Of a stretch of DNA of 37,874 nucleotides, positions 31,936 to 37,874 are shown one piece after another. The position numbers and the translations under genes are program-made. The notes below the pieces were generated by a model that worked only from the letters and a program-made list of their open reading frames with translations, made no database searches and was not told where the DNA came from. How positions within the stretch are numbered: the first letter of the stretch is position 1; every line of letters begins with the position of its first letter. This stretch comes from an uncultured Oscillospiraceae bacterium (GTDB lineage: Bacteria > Bacillota > Clostridia > Oscillospirales > Oscillospiraceae): NCBI GenBank assembly GCA_947625965.1, contig CANQQO010000014.1:1-37874 (forward strand), read 5' to 3'.

Positions 31936-32194
31936 GAGGCTGTCAAAAACGAATGTTTTTGACAGCCTCCCAAATGGGACCCGCTTCGCTGGGCTCCCAT
32001 TTGGAGGGGATTGCAGGCTGACCCGCGCACTCGCCGGGGGCCTTGCCCCCGGCTCGCACACTCTCAGCCTGAGAGGTATTTTTTGCCAGGTACACGCCCT
32101 GGCAAAAAATGATTGAAATGGGTTTGCCGTCTGCGGACGGCAAACTCGGAAAGGCGATTTGACAAGCTGAAATGCCAGGCATCACCTGGCATTT
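31936..32194. repeat. Cluster of perfect hairpins between clpE-like and zinc-ribbon genes
   Basis: Seven back-to-back inverted repeats: 15-bp stem 31936-31969; 10-bp stem 31970-32004 (with an inner CCC/GGG); 9-bp 32033-32053; 6-bp 32061-32075; 13-bp 32078-32110; 10-bp 32122-32145; and a copy of the clpE terminator hairpin at 32170-32194. No open frame with a ribosome binding site is present. The stretch is a composite intergenic repeat; its 32052-32168 part recurs inverted at the right end of the window. Confidence 0.85.
32052..32154 (-). repeat. Dispersed intergenic repeat, copy 2
   Basis: These 103 bp are identical, in inverse orientation, to 37761-37863. The match continues as CAGCTTGTCAAA beyond a 3-4 nt difference (32158-32169 here). 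It contains the 10-bp GTTTGCCGTC/GACGGCAAAC hairpin, the 13-bp ATTTTTTGCCAGG hairpin and the CTCTCA/TGAGAG hairpin. Confidence 0.95.
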
Positions 32195-32271
32195 TTCCGC
32201 TTTTTGCCGATCGGCAGGCGCTGGAGGCGGGGATCTTTCCCATTGGCCCCGGAAGGGGCTTTTCCGTTACC

Positions 32272-32847
32272 TCAGCTTTCCACCATCTCCGTATACCGCC
32301 AGACCGCTCCCAGGGGATTGGCCACCCGGGACCCGCAGTAGGGGCAGACCGCGACCCCAAATCCCAGGGCACCGCCGCAGTTGGGGCAGTTGGCCGCCGT
32401 GGTCCCGCCGGGGAGACGGTAGGCATAGCTCAGATCGTACCGCTTTTGGACGGTCCGACCCTCCTCCCGGAAGGCGACCGCCGCCTGGAAGACCAGCGTT
32501 TTCTCCACCGCCGCCGGCAGATACCGGGCCAGGACCACGTTGTGGATCACAAGCCCCTCTTTCCCGGCCAGCCTTTCCCGTATGTAGCTCCGGGCCTGTT
32601 CCTTGGCCTGACTCAGGTCGAAGTCCGGAAAATCCGCCAGCACCTTGGGCAGAAGCAGGGCGTCCATCCCGTTGACGGATCTGGGCGACGCCTCGGCCTC
32701 TGTCTCCATCTCCGCCAGGGCCCCCAGCAGATCGGGCCGCCCGAAGATCCGTCTGGAAAACCGCCGTATCCTCCGCCGGAAGATCAGCCCAGCGGCGGCC
32801 AAAACCACCAGCACCGCCAAAAAGCCGCCCAGAAAACTCCAACCCAT
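32272..32847 (-). CDS. Membrane protein with a possible Tim44-like domain and C-terminal zinc ribbon
   Basis: A 191-residue protein with one N-terminal transmembrane helix (about residues 5-24) and a basic stretch RRRIRRFSRRIFGR. A central domain of about 110 residues follows (FPDFDLSQAKEQARSYI) whose pattern resembles Tim44-like domains. At the C-terminus is a zinc ribbon with CPNC and CPYC. The domain assignment is tentative and the function unknown. The ATG at 32847 has AAGGAGG upstream; the longer frame to 33174 reads through a terminator and is rejected. Confidence 0.72.
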   Translation of the reverse strand: MGWSFLGGFLAVLVVLAAAGLIFRRRIRRFSRRIFGRPDLLGALAEMETEAEASPRSVNGMDALLLPKVLADFPDFDLSQAKEQARSYIRERLAGKEGLVIHNVVLARYLPAAVEKTLVFQAAVAFREEGRTVQKRYDLSYAYRLPGGTTAANCPNCGGALGFGVAVCPYCGSRVANPLGAVWRYTEMVES

Positions 32848-32915
32848 TTGACCGCCTCCTTTTTCACCATCATACTCCGAATCCCGAAAAAAAGCAACCC
32901 ATATCCATACAAAAA

Positions 32916-32957
32916 GCCGGGCAGGGGAGGGGCCCGTCAGTCCCGTCCCAGCCCGGC
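32916..32957 (-). terminator. Terminator of the YtxH-like gene
   Basis: A 7-bp GCCGGGC/GCCCGGC outer stem with further GGGA/TCCC and GGG/CCC pairs inside. On the minus strand it is followed by TTTTTGTATGG. It lies 46 nt after the YtxH-like stop. Confidence 0.78.
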
Positions 32958-33002
32958 CGGCTCTCATCGCTGCCCGTGCCTGTCGAAGCGGCGGCACGCC
33001 GC

Positions 33003-33179
33003 TCACATATCGATCTTCTGGCTGATTTTGTCGGACACCTTCCAGGCCGCGTCCTCTACCTTGTCGGCGGCCTGCGCGGCCAGACGGCGGGCGGGGTTGG
33101 TCCGGGGCATCATCAGGATCGCCACCGCGCCAGCGGTAGCGCCCACGCCCATGGCCAGAGCCCATCCTTTCCAATCCAT
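33003..33179 (-). CDS. Small YtxH-like membrane protein
   Basis: A 58-residue protein with a single N-terminal helix (WALAMGVGATAGAVAILMMP) followed by an amphipathic Ala/Lys/Asp-rich segment. This is the layout of YtxH-like small envelope proteins. The ATG at 33179 follows a GGAGGG ribosome binding site. Function unknown. It is divergent from the glycosyltransferase gene; no clear promoter was found in the 150-nt gap. Confidence 0.7.
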   Translation of the reverse strand: MDWKGWALAMGVGATAGAVAILMMPRTNPARRLAAQAADKVEDAAWKVSDKISQKIDM

Positions 33180-33330
33180 AGCTTTTCCCTCCTTTCCTTT
33201 GCCGTTAGTATGCCCTTTCCTCGGAAAAGAATTTTTAAGTTTTCGGAAATTTTTCAATTTCCCGCCGCCGGGGCTTTCTTTTTTCCAAAATGTGTGGTAT
33301 TCTAATATCGAAAGGACGTGACCAATCCCC

Positions 33331-34359
33331 ATGAAACTGATCAGCTTCGCCATTCCCAGTTATAATTCCCAGGACTACCTCCACCATGCCGTGGAGACCC
33401 TGCTCACCGGCGGCGACGAGGTGGAGATCCTCATCATCAACGACGGCTCCAAGGACAATACCGCCGCCGTCGCGGACGCCTTTGCCGAAAAATATCCCAC
33501 GATCGTCCGCGCCATCCATAAGCCCAACGGGGGCCACGGCTCCGGCGTCAACCGGGGGCTGAAGGAGGCCACAGGGCTTTTCTATAAAGTCATCGACTCC
33601 GACGACTGGGTGGACGAAAAGGCTCTCCAGGCCCTTCTGGCCACCGTCCGGGGCCACGTCTCCAAGGGGATCGAGGCCGACCTCTATTTCACCAACTTTA
33701 TCTATGACCACGCGCAGGACAATACCCGGTTCGTCCGGGAGTGGCGCTCCCACTTTCCCGTGGGCCGCTTCTTCACCTGGAGCGAGGTCAAGCCCTTCTA
33801 CGGTGCCCAGGTCCTGCTGATGCACAGCGTCATGTTCAAGACCCAGCTCCTCCGGGACTGCGGCGTGGAGCTGCCGGAGCACACCTTCTACGTGGATAAC
33901 CTGTTTGCCTATTATCCGCTGCCCCATACCAAGCGGCTTTTCTACCTGGACGTGGACCTGTATCATTATTTCATCGGCCGGGGGGACCAGTCCGTCACGG
34001 AGAAGAACATCATCACCCGCTATGACCAGCAGATCCGGGTCATGCGCCGGATGCTGGACGCCTATTCCTACGACCAGATCATGACCTACGAGACCGGCCT
34101 GCGGAATTATATGCTCCACTGTTTGGGCGCCATCATGATGAACACCATTATGTTCTGTTGCAGCGGCGGCGACGCCCCGGAGCGGAAGCAGGCATACCAG
34201 GATCTCTGGGACCACATCCAGAAAAACGACCCCAAGCTCTACCGATACCTGCGTACCAAGGGCCTGCCCATTTTCGTCTATTGGATGCCCTGGAAGCTGC
34301 GGGGCTCCTTCTGCCTCTTCGGCTACCGGGTCCTGTGCAAAATGATCAAACTTGGATGA
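33331..34359 (+). CDS. Family 2 glycosyltransferase
   Basis: A 342-residue GT-A fold glycosyltransferase. The N-terminus shows FAIPSYNSQDYL and LIINDGSKDNT (nucleotide-sugar site), and VIDSDDWVDE supplies the DxD-type metal site. No transmembrane segment is obvious. Members add sugars to surface polysaccharides or lipids; donor and acceptor are unknown. It stands alone, starting 9 nt after GGACGTGACC, a weak ribosome binding site. Confidence 0.9.
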   Translation: MKLISFAIPSYNSQDYLHHAVETLLTGGDEVEILIINDGSKDNTAAVADAFAEKYPTIVRAIHKPNGGHGSGVNRGLKEATGLFYKVIDSDDWVDEKALQALLATVRGHVSKGIEADLYFTNFIYDHAQDNTRFVREWRSHFPVGRFFTWSEVKPFYGAQVLLMHSVMFKTQLLRDCGVELPEHTFYVDNLFAYYPLPHTKRLFYLDVDLYHYFIGRGDQSVTEKNIITRYDQQIRVMRRMLDAYSYDQIMTYETGLRNYMLHCLGAIMMNTIMFCCSGGDAPERKQAYQDLWDHIQKNDPKLYRYLRTKGLPIFVYWMPWKLRGSFCLFGYRVLCKMIKLG

Positions 34360-34420
34360 GCAATTTCTACAAATCTTTTATTGAAAATTCAAAAATAGTT
34401 CACCACTTTTTCTAAATCTG

Positions 34421-34429
34421 TGCTATAAT
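34421..34429 (+). promoter_or_regulatory. Orphan extended -10 promoter
   Basis: TATAAT (34424-34429) preceded by TGC, with no good -35. There is no gene on this strand downstream; transcripts would start near 34436. Confidence 0.55.
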
Positions 34430-34435
34430 AATGAT

Positions 34436-34575
34436 AGTGATTCAGACCGGGCGGGGAAAGCTGATGCCGTGGAGGATTTCGCGGATAAGCCGACGGTTTT
34501 CCTGTGACAGGTCGGGTCTGGACCTGACTACCCATACCGAAAGCGGCGGCCCCTTCCGGGCCGCCGCATATCTTT
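34436..34575 (+). ncRNA. Candidate small RNA from the orphan promoter
   Basis: The stretch from the predicted transcription start to the 10-bp hairpin at 34543-34567 (followed by ATATCTTT) would be an RNA of about 140 nt. No known family was recognised. It may instead be an antisense leader against the 3' end of the pgsA transcript. Confidence 0.28.
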
Positions 34576-34595
34576 GCCGCATATCTTCGCGAAAA

Positions 34596-34619
34596 CGCCG
34601 CCCGGACATCCGGGCGGCG
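34596..34619 (-). terminator. Terminator of the pgsA-like gene
   Basis: A perfect 10-bp stem (34596-34605 with 34610-34619) 6 nt after the stop codon, followed on the minus strand by TTTTCGCG. Confidence 0.85.
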
Positions 34620-34625
34620 AAAAAG

Positions 34626-35213
34626 TTATTCATCCTCTTTGAGTTCATGGATCTTGTCCGCGTTCTTCCAGAAGTAGGCCCGCAGATAGTCGGCAAAGGC
34701 CACCGCCATGAACACCCCGTCCACAACGGCGATGATCGTCACCGTTTTCTCCGCGAGCTGGGGCATCAGCACCAGGAAGATCAGACTGACGAACAGGACC
34801 GTGGTGCAGACCTTGCCGGTGATGAGGGCGCCGTCCAGCATTTTGCCCTTGCTGAGGGTCACGCTGCCGGCGATGAGCTGAAAGCTCTCCTTCACGACAA
34901 ACAGCCCCATCAGGTACCACAGCACCGGATATTTTACCGCCAGGCAGATGATCATGGTAAACTGGGTGGCCTTGTCCGCCACGGGGTCAAGGATCTTCCC
35001 CAGGGTGGAGATCATATTGTACTTTCGCGCGATCTTCCCGTCGATCATGTCCGTTAGGCAGGACACCGCCAAAATCGCGGCGGAGAGAAAATGATGGGCC
35101 GGCCTCTCCGCGTTGAGATAGATCACCACGTACACCGGGATCAACGCCAGCCGGAACAGACTGAGCAGATTGGGGATCGTCCAAACTTCTTTCTTCCAAT
35201 TCTTGATTCGCAT
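34626..35213 (-). CDS. CDP-alcohol phosphatidyltransferase (PgsA-like)
   Basis: A 195-residue membrane enzyme with the full CDP-alcohol signature: D55, D58, G59, A62, R63, G72, D76 and D80 in DMIDGKIARKYNMIST and LGKILDPVADK. About six transmembrane helices follow the usual layout. The most likely product is phosphatidylglycerophosphate (PgsA), but other alcohol acceptors are possible. It has its own promoter and terminator. GGAGGG precedes the ATG at 35213. Confidence 0.88.
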   Translation of the reverse strand: MRIKNWKKEVWTIPNLLSLFRLALIPVYVVIYLNAERPAHHFLSAAILAVSCLTDMIDGKIARKYNMISTLGKILDPVADKATQFTMIICLAVKYPVLWYLMGLFVVKESFQLIAGSVTLSKGKMLDGALITGKVCTTVLFVSLIFLVLMPQLAEKTVTIIAVVDGVFMAVAFADYLRAYFWKNADKIHELKEDE

Positions 35214-35253
35214 GTTTTACCCTCCGAGTACGGCTGGCCATACTTGTTTTTAT

Positions 35254-35282
35254 ATTATACACACATTCTCCCGGTAAATCAA
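35254..35282 (-). promoter_or_regulatory. Promoter of the pgsA-like gene
   Basis: On the minus strand: -35 TTGATT (35277-35282), a 17-nt spacer and a perfect -10 TATAAT (35254-35259). Confidence 0.82.
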
Positions 35283-35356
35283 GTCAAATTTGACAAAATT
35301 GGTTGTTCTTTTCCCGGAGGATTTTTGTATTTCCACACGAACCTCCCAAAGAGGAT

Positions 35357-35380
35357 GGACCGCGCCCCACGGCGCGGTCC
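35357..35380 (-). terminator. Terminator of the SleC cluster
   Basis: A perfect 10-bp stem GGACCGCGCC/GGCGCGGTCC (35357-35366 with 35371-35380), 7 nt after the peptidoglycan-binding gene stop. ATCCTCTTT follows on the minus strand. Confidence 0.75.
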
Positions 35381-35387
35381 AAAAGGG

Positions 35388-35921
35388 TCAACAATTCCTG
35401 GACTGTCGGTCCGCGGCCTGGGTAAAGTGGCTCGCGAGATATTTCCAGGTCACCTTATCCAGCTCTCCGGTGGGCGGCAGACCCGCCAGGAGTTGGAAGG
35501 CCGCCAGCGCCTCGGAGGTCCCCAGGTCCAGGCATCCGGTGGAGGGGGGCTCGTCGATGTTGTCGTACTCCTGGGACAGCACCTTTAACATCCCCTGCAA
35601 AAGATAGAGGTAGGGGCTGTTCTCTCCCTTTTTGAACACCTTCCCCGGGTCCATGGTGATCTGCACCGGCGCGGCGGGGCCCTGCCGGATCAGCGCGTCG
35701 TCGTAGGCTTTCACGATCTTTTCCCAGGTGTTTTGGTCTGCCACGCCCGTGGCCGGCAGGTCGTGCTGCCGCTGGAAGGCGGACACGGCTCCCATGGTCT
35801 CCTGGCCGTAGATCCCGTCGGGGACCACCGTGGGCTGATGGGGATCGTCCTTGGCCAGGACCCGGAGCATGGTTTGCAGGCTCCGGACCGGCTGGCCCAC
35901 AAAGGATTCGTCGGGTCTCAT
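35388..35921 (-). CDS. Protein with two peptidoglycan-binding repeats, SleC cluster
   Basis: A 177-residue protein consisting of two PG_binding_1-type repeats. The first has DGIYGQETMGAVSAFQRQ and ends TWEKIV; the second has SEALAAFQLLAGLPPTGELD and ends TWKYLASHF. No signal peptide and no catalytic domain are seen, so it may help bind the spore cortex or hold the SleC proteins there. The ATG at 35921 overlaps the SleC stop (ATGA) and follows GGAGGTGG, so translation is coupled. It is the last gene of the three-gene cluster. Confidence 0.85.
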   Translation of the reverse strand: MRPDESFVGQPVRSLQTMLRVLAKDDPHQPTVVPDGIYGQETMGAVSAFQRQHDLPATGVADQNTWEKIVKAYDDALIRQGPAAPVQITMDPGKVFKKGENSPYLYLLQGMLKVLSQEYDNIDEPPSTGCLDLGTSEALAAFQLLAGLPPTGELDKVTWKYLASHFTQAADRQSRNC

Positions 35922-37231
35922 CGAACCACCTCCAAACGCACCGGGTCCTGGGTCCCAAAGCAAAGGTCCCGCCCGGGGAACTGAGTCATAGTGGATGTCC
36001 GGTTATACCGCACGGCGGACGAACTGGAAGCGGCGCCGTTCCGTCGAGCGGGCGTCCCGCGCTGGGTCCCGAAATTCCCGGCGGTCACCGCCCCGCCGCT
36101 GCTTTGCGGGGAGGCGGTGGTCTGCGCCAAATTTTCCGGGAAGGTCTCCCGGCTGCGGAAAGTGGTGTTTTCGATGCCGGAGTATTGATCGTAGATCTCG
36201 TCCCAGGTGACGGCGTCCACCACTCCCGTCTCCGGAAGGCCGAAGCGCCGCTGGGCCGCCAGGACCGAGGCCCGGGTGCGGGAACCGAAAATGCCGTCCA
36301 CGGTCAGAGGGGGGATATTGGGGATGTAGCTTGCCAGCACGGAGAGCATATATTGGAGCTGCCGGACCTTTTCGCCGGTGCTGCCCTGCCGGAGGGCGTC
36401 CGGCGGAGACCAATTGATGGCGTAGAACTGCTGTCCCTGGCTGCGGAGCTCAGAGAGCTGGGTGACGCCGGTGTAGAGCCGGAGGATGTTGTACCAGGTG
36501 GAGGGCCCTACGATGCCGTCCACCGTCAGGCCGAAGATCCGCTGGAAAGCCCGCACGGACGCCTCGGTCCGGCTGCCGAAGATGCCGTCGGTGCTGGCCA
36601 GCTTAGGAATGGCGGGGTAATTCTGGGAAATGCGGTTCAGCGCCACCTGAAGCACCACCACATTGGGCCCCCGGGACCCCACCCGCAGGGGAGTGCCGGG
36701 GTAGGAGGAGGTGATGCCCCGGATGGGGGCGTCGGAGACGATCTCGACGTTTCCATAGTAGCTGCGGAGGATCTGAACGGAATTATACCCCTGCTGGGCC
36801 AGATTCTGGCTGCCCCATTGGCTCAGCCCCTCGCAGGTGACGGTGGTGCCGTTGCAGAATTTGGCGGCCAGGGGCTCCAGGAAGCCGGGCCGGCGCAAGT
36901 AGTCGTTAAAGAGCTGGTCCGCCAGGCGGGAAACATTTTCAAAGTAGCTCCGTCCATAGACAAACGCCTGGTCATAGGCGGTGGAGTTGGTGATCTCAAA
37001 GTCATAGCCCCGGGTCCGGTAGTATTCGGTGTACACCCGGTTCAGGGCATAGGAAACGATGGCCAGGATATTGGCCCGCAGGGCGCTCTCCTCCCAGGTG
37101 GGATAGATTTCGCTGCTGGCCACGTTTTTCACATAGTCCACGAAGGGCACCGTCACATTGGCGGCGCTGGCGTTGGGAGCCCCCAGGTGGACGGTGATAT
37201 TCTCAGGTATGTACGGTACGACGACCGGCAT
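35918..37231 (-). CDS. SleC-like spore cortex-lytic enzyme lacking its prodomain
   Basis: A 437-residue protein that matches mature SleC of clostridia closely: VPFVDYVKNVASSEIYPTW, ANILAIVSYALNRVYTEYY, AYDQAFVYGRSYFENVSR and LSQWGSQNLAQQGYN are near-identical in pattern to C. difficile SleC. This is the SpoIID-like cortex hydrolase domain (about residues 1-170). Two peptidoglycan-binding repeats follow (about 180-255 and 275-345), where SleC usually has one. A Ser/Thr-rich tail of about 85 residues ends the protein. It starts at ATG 37231 with TAGGAGGTG overlapping the upstream stop. The N-terminal prodomain of SleC is absent and is encoded by the preceding gene. No signal peptide is visible. 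Confidence 0.9.
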   Translation of the reverse strand: MPVVVPYIPENITVHLGAPNASAANVTVPFVDYVKNVASSEIYPTWEESALRANILAIVSYALNRVYTEYYRTRGYDFEITNSTAYDQAFVYGRSYFENVSRLADQLFNDYLRRPGFLEPLAAKFCNGTTVTCEGLSQWGSQNLAQQGYNSVQILRSYYGNVEIVSDAPIRGITSSYPGTPLRVGSRGPNVVVLQVALNRISQNYPAIPKLASTDGIFGSRTEASVRAFQRIFGLTVDGIVGPSTWYNILRLYTGVTQLSELRSQGQQFYAINWSPPDALRQGSTGEKVRQLQYMLSVLASYIPNIPPLTVDGIFGSRTRASVLAAQRRFGLPETGVVDAVTWDEIYDQYSGIENTTFRSRETFPENLAQTTASPQSSGGAVTAGNFGTQRGTPARRNGAASSSSAVRYNRTSTMTQFPGRDLCFGTQDPVRLEVVR

Positions 37232-37241
37232 AACGCACCTC

Positions 37242-37622
37242 CTACAGGTTCTGCGGCGGGGTGTCGAAGATCTCGTTTTGATTCCAGATGTCCGGCAGCT
37301 CGGCCAGGGGGATCATCTCCAATTCCTGAAGGGTAGTCACCCCGGGAAAGATCTGGACACGGTGGGCCTCGATCTGTTCAAAGTTTTCCAGGCTCGCGTA
37401 GATACTGACGCTGGTATAGGGAACGATCCCCGTGTCCGGCGTCTGGCTTGCGGACGCTTCCGGCACCGCCACCTCCACGGGGCTGTCCAGCAGCCCGCTG
37501 CGGTTGGTCAGTCCCAGGGACAACACGGTCCCGTCCTGCCCCACCACGGCCACCGCCACATCCCTCAGCGGGATCTGCGCCCGGCTGGTAAAGGCGTGGA
37601 CTTGAATTCTTCCGATTGCCAA
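37242..37622 (-). CDS. Separate SleC prodomain-like protein
   Basis: A 126-residue protein resembling the N-terminal Ig/carboxypeptidase-regulatory-like region of SleC: GRIQVHAFTSRAQIPLRDVA, then VPYTSVSIYASLENFEQIE, then VQIFPGVTTLQELEMIPL. In C. difficile and C. perfringens SleC this region precedes the hydrolase domain and is removed by Csp proteases at germination. The start is TTG at 37622, with AAAGGAGGG 8 nt upstream; the GTG at 37649 lies before that site. The stop is 10 nt from the main SleC gene. ATTTTATG at 37655-37662 reads CATAAAAT on the minus strand, which could be a SigE-type -10, but no -35 is convincing. Confidence 0.82.
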   Translation of the reverse strand: MAIGRIQVHAFTSRAQIPLRDVAVAVVGQDGTVLSLGLTNRSGLLDSPVEVAVPEASASQTPDTGIVPYTSVSIYASLENFEQIEAHRVQIFPGVTTLQELEMIPLAELPDIWNQNEIFDTPPQNL

Positions 37623-37714
37623 AAAGGAGTCCCTCCTTTCAAAATTCACACCCCATTTTATGCCCCGGCACCCAAAATGGTGCGGCGAACCTCTTGCCGA
37701 TGGTTAACATAAAA

Positions 37715-37744
37715 TATAAGGCGGGGAGAATTCCCCGCCTTATA
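37715..37744 (-). terminator. Terminator of a gene beyond the right edge
   Basis: A perfect 13-bp stem (37715-37727 with 37732-37744), followed on the minus strand by TTTTATG. It separates the SleC cluster from whatever lies upstream outside the window. Confidence 0.7.
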
Positions 37745-37760
37745 CAGCTTGTCAAAAAAG

Positions 37761-37863
37761 CCTTTCCGAGTTTGCCGTCCGCAGACGGCAAACCCATTTC
37801 AATCATTTTTTGCCAGGGCGTGTACCTGGCAAAAAATACCTCTCAGGCTGAGAGTGTGCGAGC
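37761..37863 (+). repeat. Dispersed intergenic repeat, copy 3
   Basis: These 103 bp are identical to the reverse complement of 32052-32154, with the flanking CAGCTTGTCAAA (37745-37756) also shared. After 37863 the two copies diverge: the GCCGGGGGC hairpin of the other copy is missing. The window ends 11 bases later, so the full extent is unknown. Confidence 0.95.
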
Positions 37864-37874
37864 TGTGCGCCTCC

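Larger units (their letters stand above)
34360..34625. other. Intergenic region with an orphan promoter and two hairpins
   Basis: A 266-bp stretch between the glycosyltransferase and the convergent pgsA-like gene. It holds an extended -10 promoter (34421-34429), about 110 nt of non-coding sequence with a small AGGTC/GACCT stem, a strong 10-bp hairpin (34543-34567) and the pgsA terminator (34596-34619). A 208-codon frame starting at 34431 runs antisense through pgsA and is not called. Confidence 0.6.

Noticed and set aside
32112-32200. Repeated spaced motifs as a CRISPR array
   Set aside because: The repeats are palindromic, of different sequences, and lack regular spacers; no cas genes are present.
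34431-35057. 208-codon ORF antisense to pgsA
   Set aside because: It is the GC-rich shadow of the pgsA-like gene with no ribosome binding site of its own; only the promoter upstream of it was kept.
37231-37242. SleC split as a frameshift or sequencing error
   Set aside because: The second gene has its own ATG with a perfect ribosome binding site overlapping the first stop, and the first gene has a strong site before its TTG start, which a random frameshift would not create.

Overview
The window looks like chromosomal DNA of a GC-rich, spore-forming member of the Clostridia, most like the gut Oscillospiraceae. The evidence is Firmicutes gene order (ecfA1-ecfA2-ecfT-truA; rpmG-secE-nusG-rplK-rplA), strong AGGAGG ribosome binding sites, consensus SigA promoters, a SleC-type spore cortex-lytic system, and GC-rich codons. 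This placement is inference from gene content; no 16S gene is present. I saw no insertion sequence, phage module or CRISPR array, and no tRNA by eye.

Layout. 1-3835 (+): polA (5' end missing), rimI and tsaD, joined by 4-nt overlaps. 4095-8878 (+): a promoter, a 29-codon leader peptide and an attenuator, then a heterodimeric ABC exporter, a GNAT acetyltransferase and a small P-loop kinase-like protein. 8923-11076 (-): yajC, tgt and a RimJ/L-type acetyltransferase. 11143-13414 (+): nicotinate phosphoribosyltransferase, a 6-TM protein and a GIY-YIG protein. 13542-17905 (-): rpmG-secE-nusG-rplK-rplA, a terminator, then a PLP-dependent Met gamma-lyase-family gene and a lower-GC methyltransferase. 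18133-22038: ruvX (+), then on the minus strand two half-size TauE/SafE proteins, a parvulin foldase, a 6S-like RNA, a DUF1292 protein and a small BofC-like protein. 22325-31905 (+): a class A PBP, an rRNA methyltransferase, the ECF energizing module, truA and a ClpE-like ATPase. 31911-32194: a cluster of perfect hairpins holding a dispersed repeat. 32272-35213: a zinc-ribbon membrane protein (-), a YtxH-like protein (-), a family 2 glycosyltransferase (+), and a CDP-alcohol phosphatidyltransferase (-). 35388-37622 (-): a spore cortex-lytic cluster in which SleC is split into a separate prodomain gene and a main gene, plus a peptidoglycan-binding protein. 37761-37863: second copy of the dispersed repeat.

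The most notable systems are three. First, the leader peptide and mutually exclusive terminator/antiterminator ahead of the ABC exporter operon, in the style of antibiotic-sensing leaders such as bmrB-bmrCD. Second, the SleC prodomain encoded as its own polypeptide. Third, an exact 103-bp inverted dispersed repeat built from hairpins, with a third partial copy. Two noncoding RNA candidates and a four-cysteine insertion in the PBP are also recorded.
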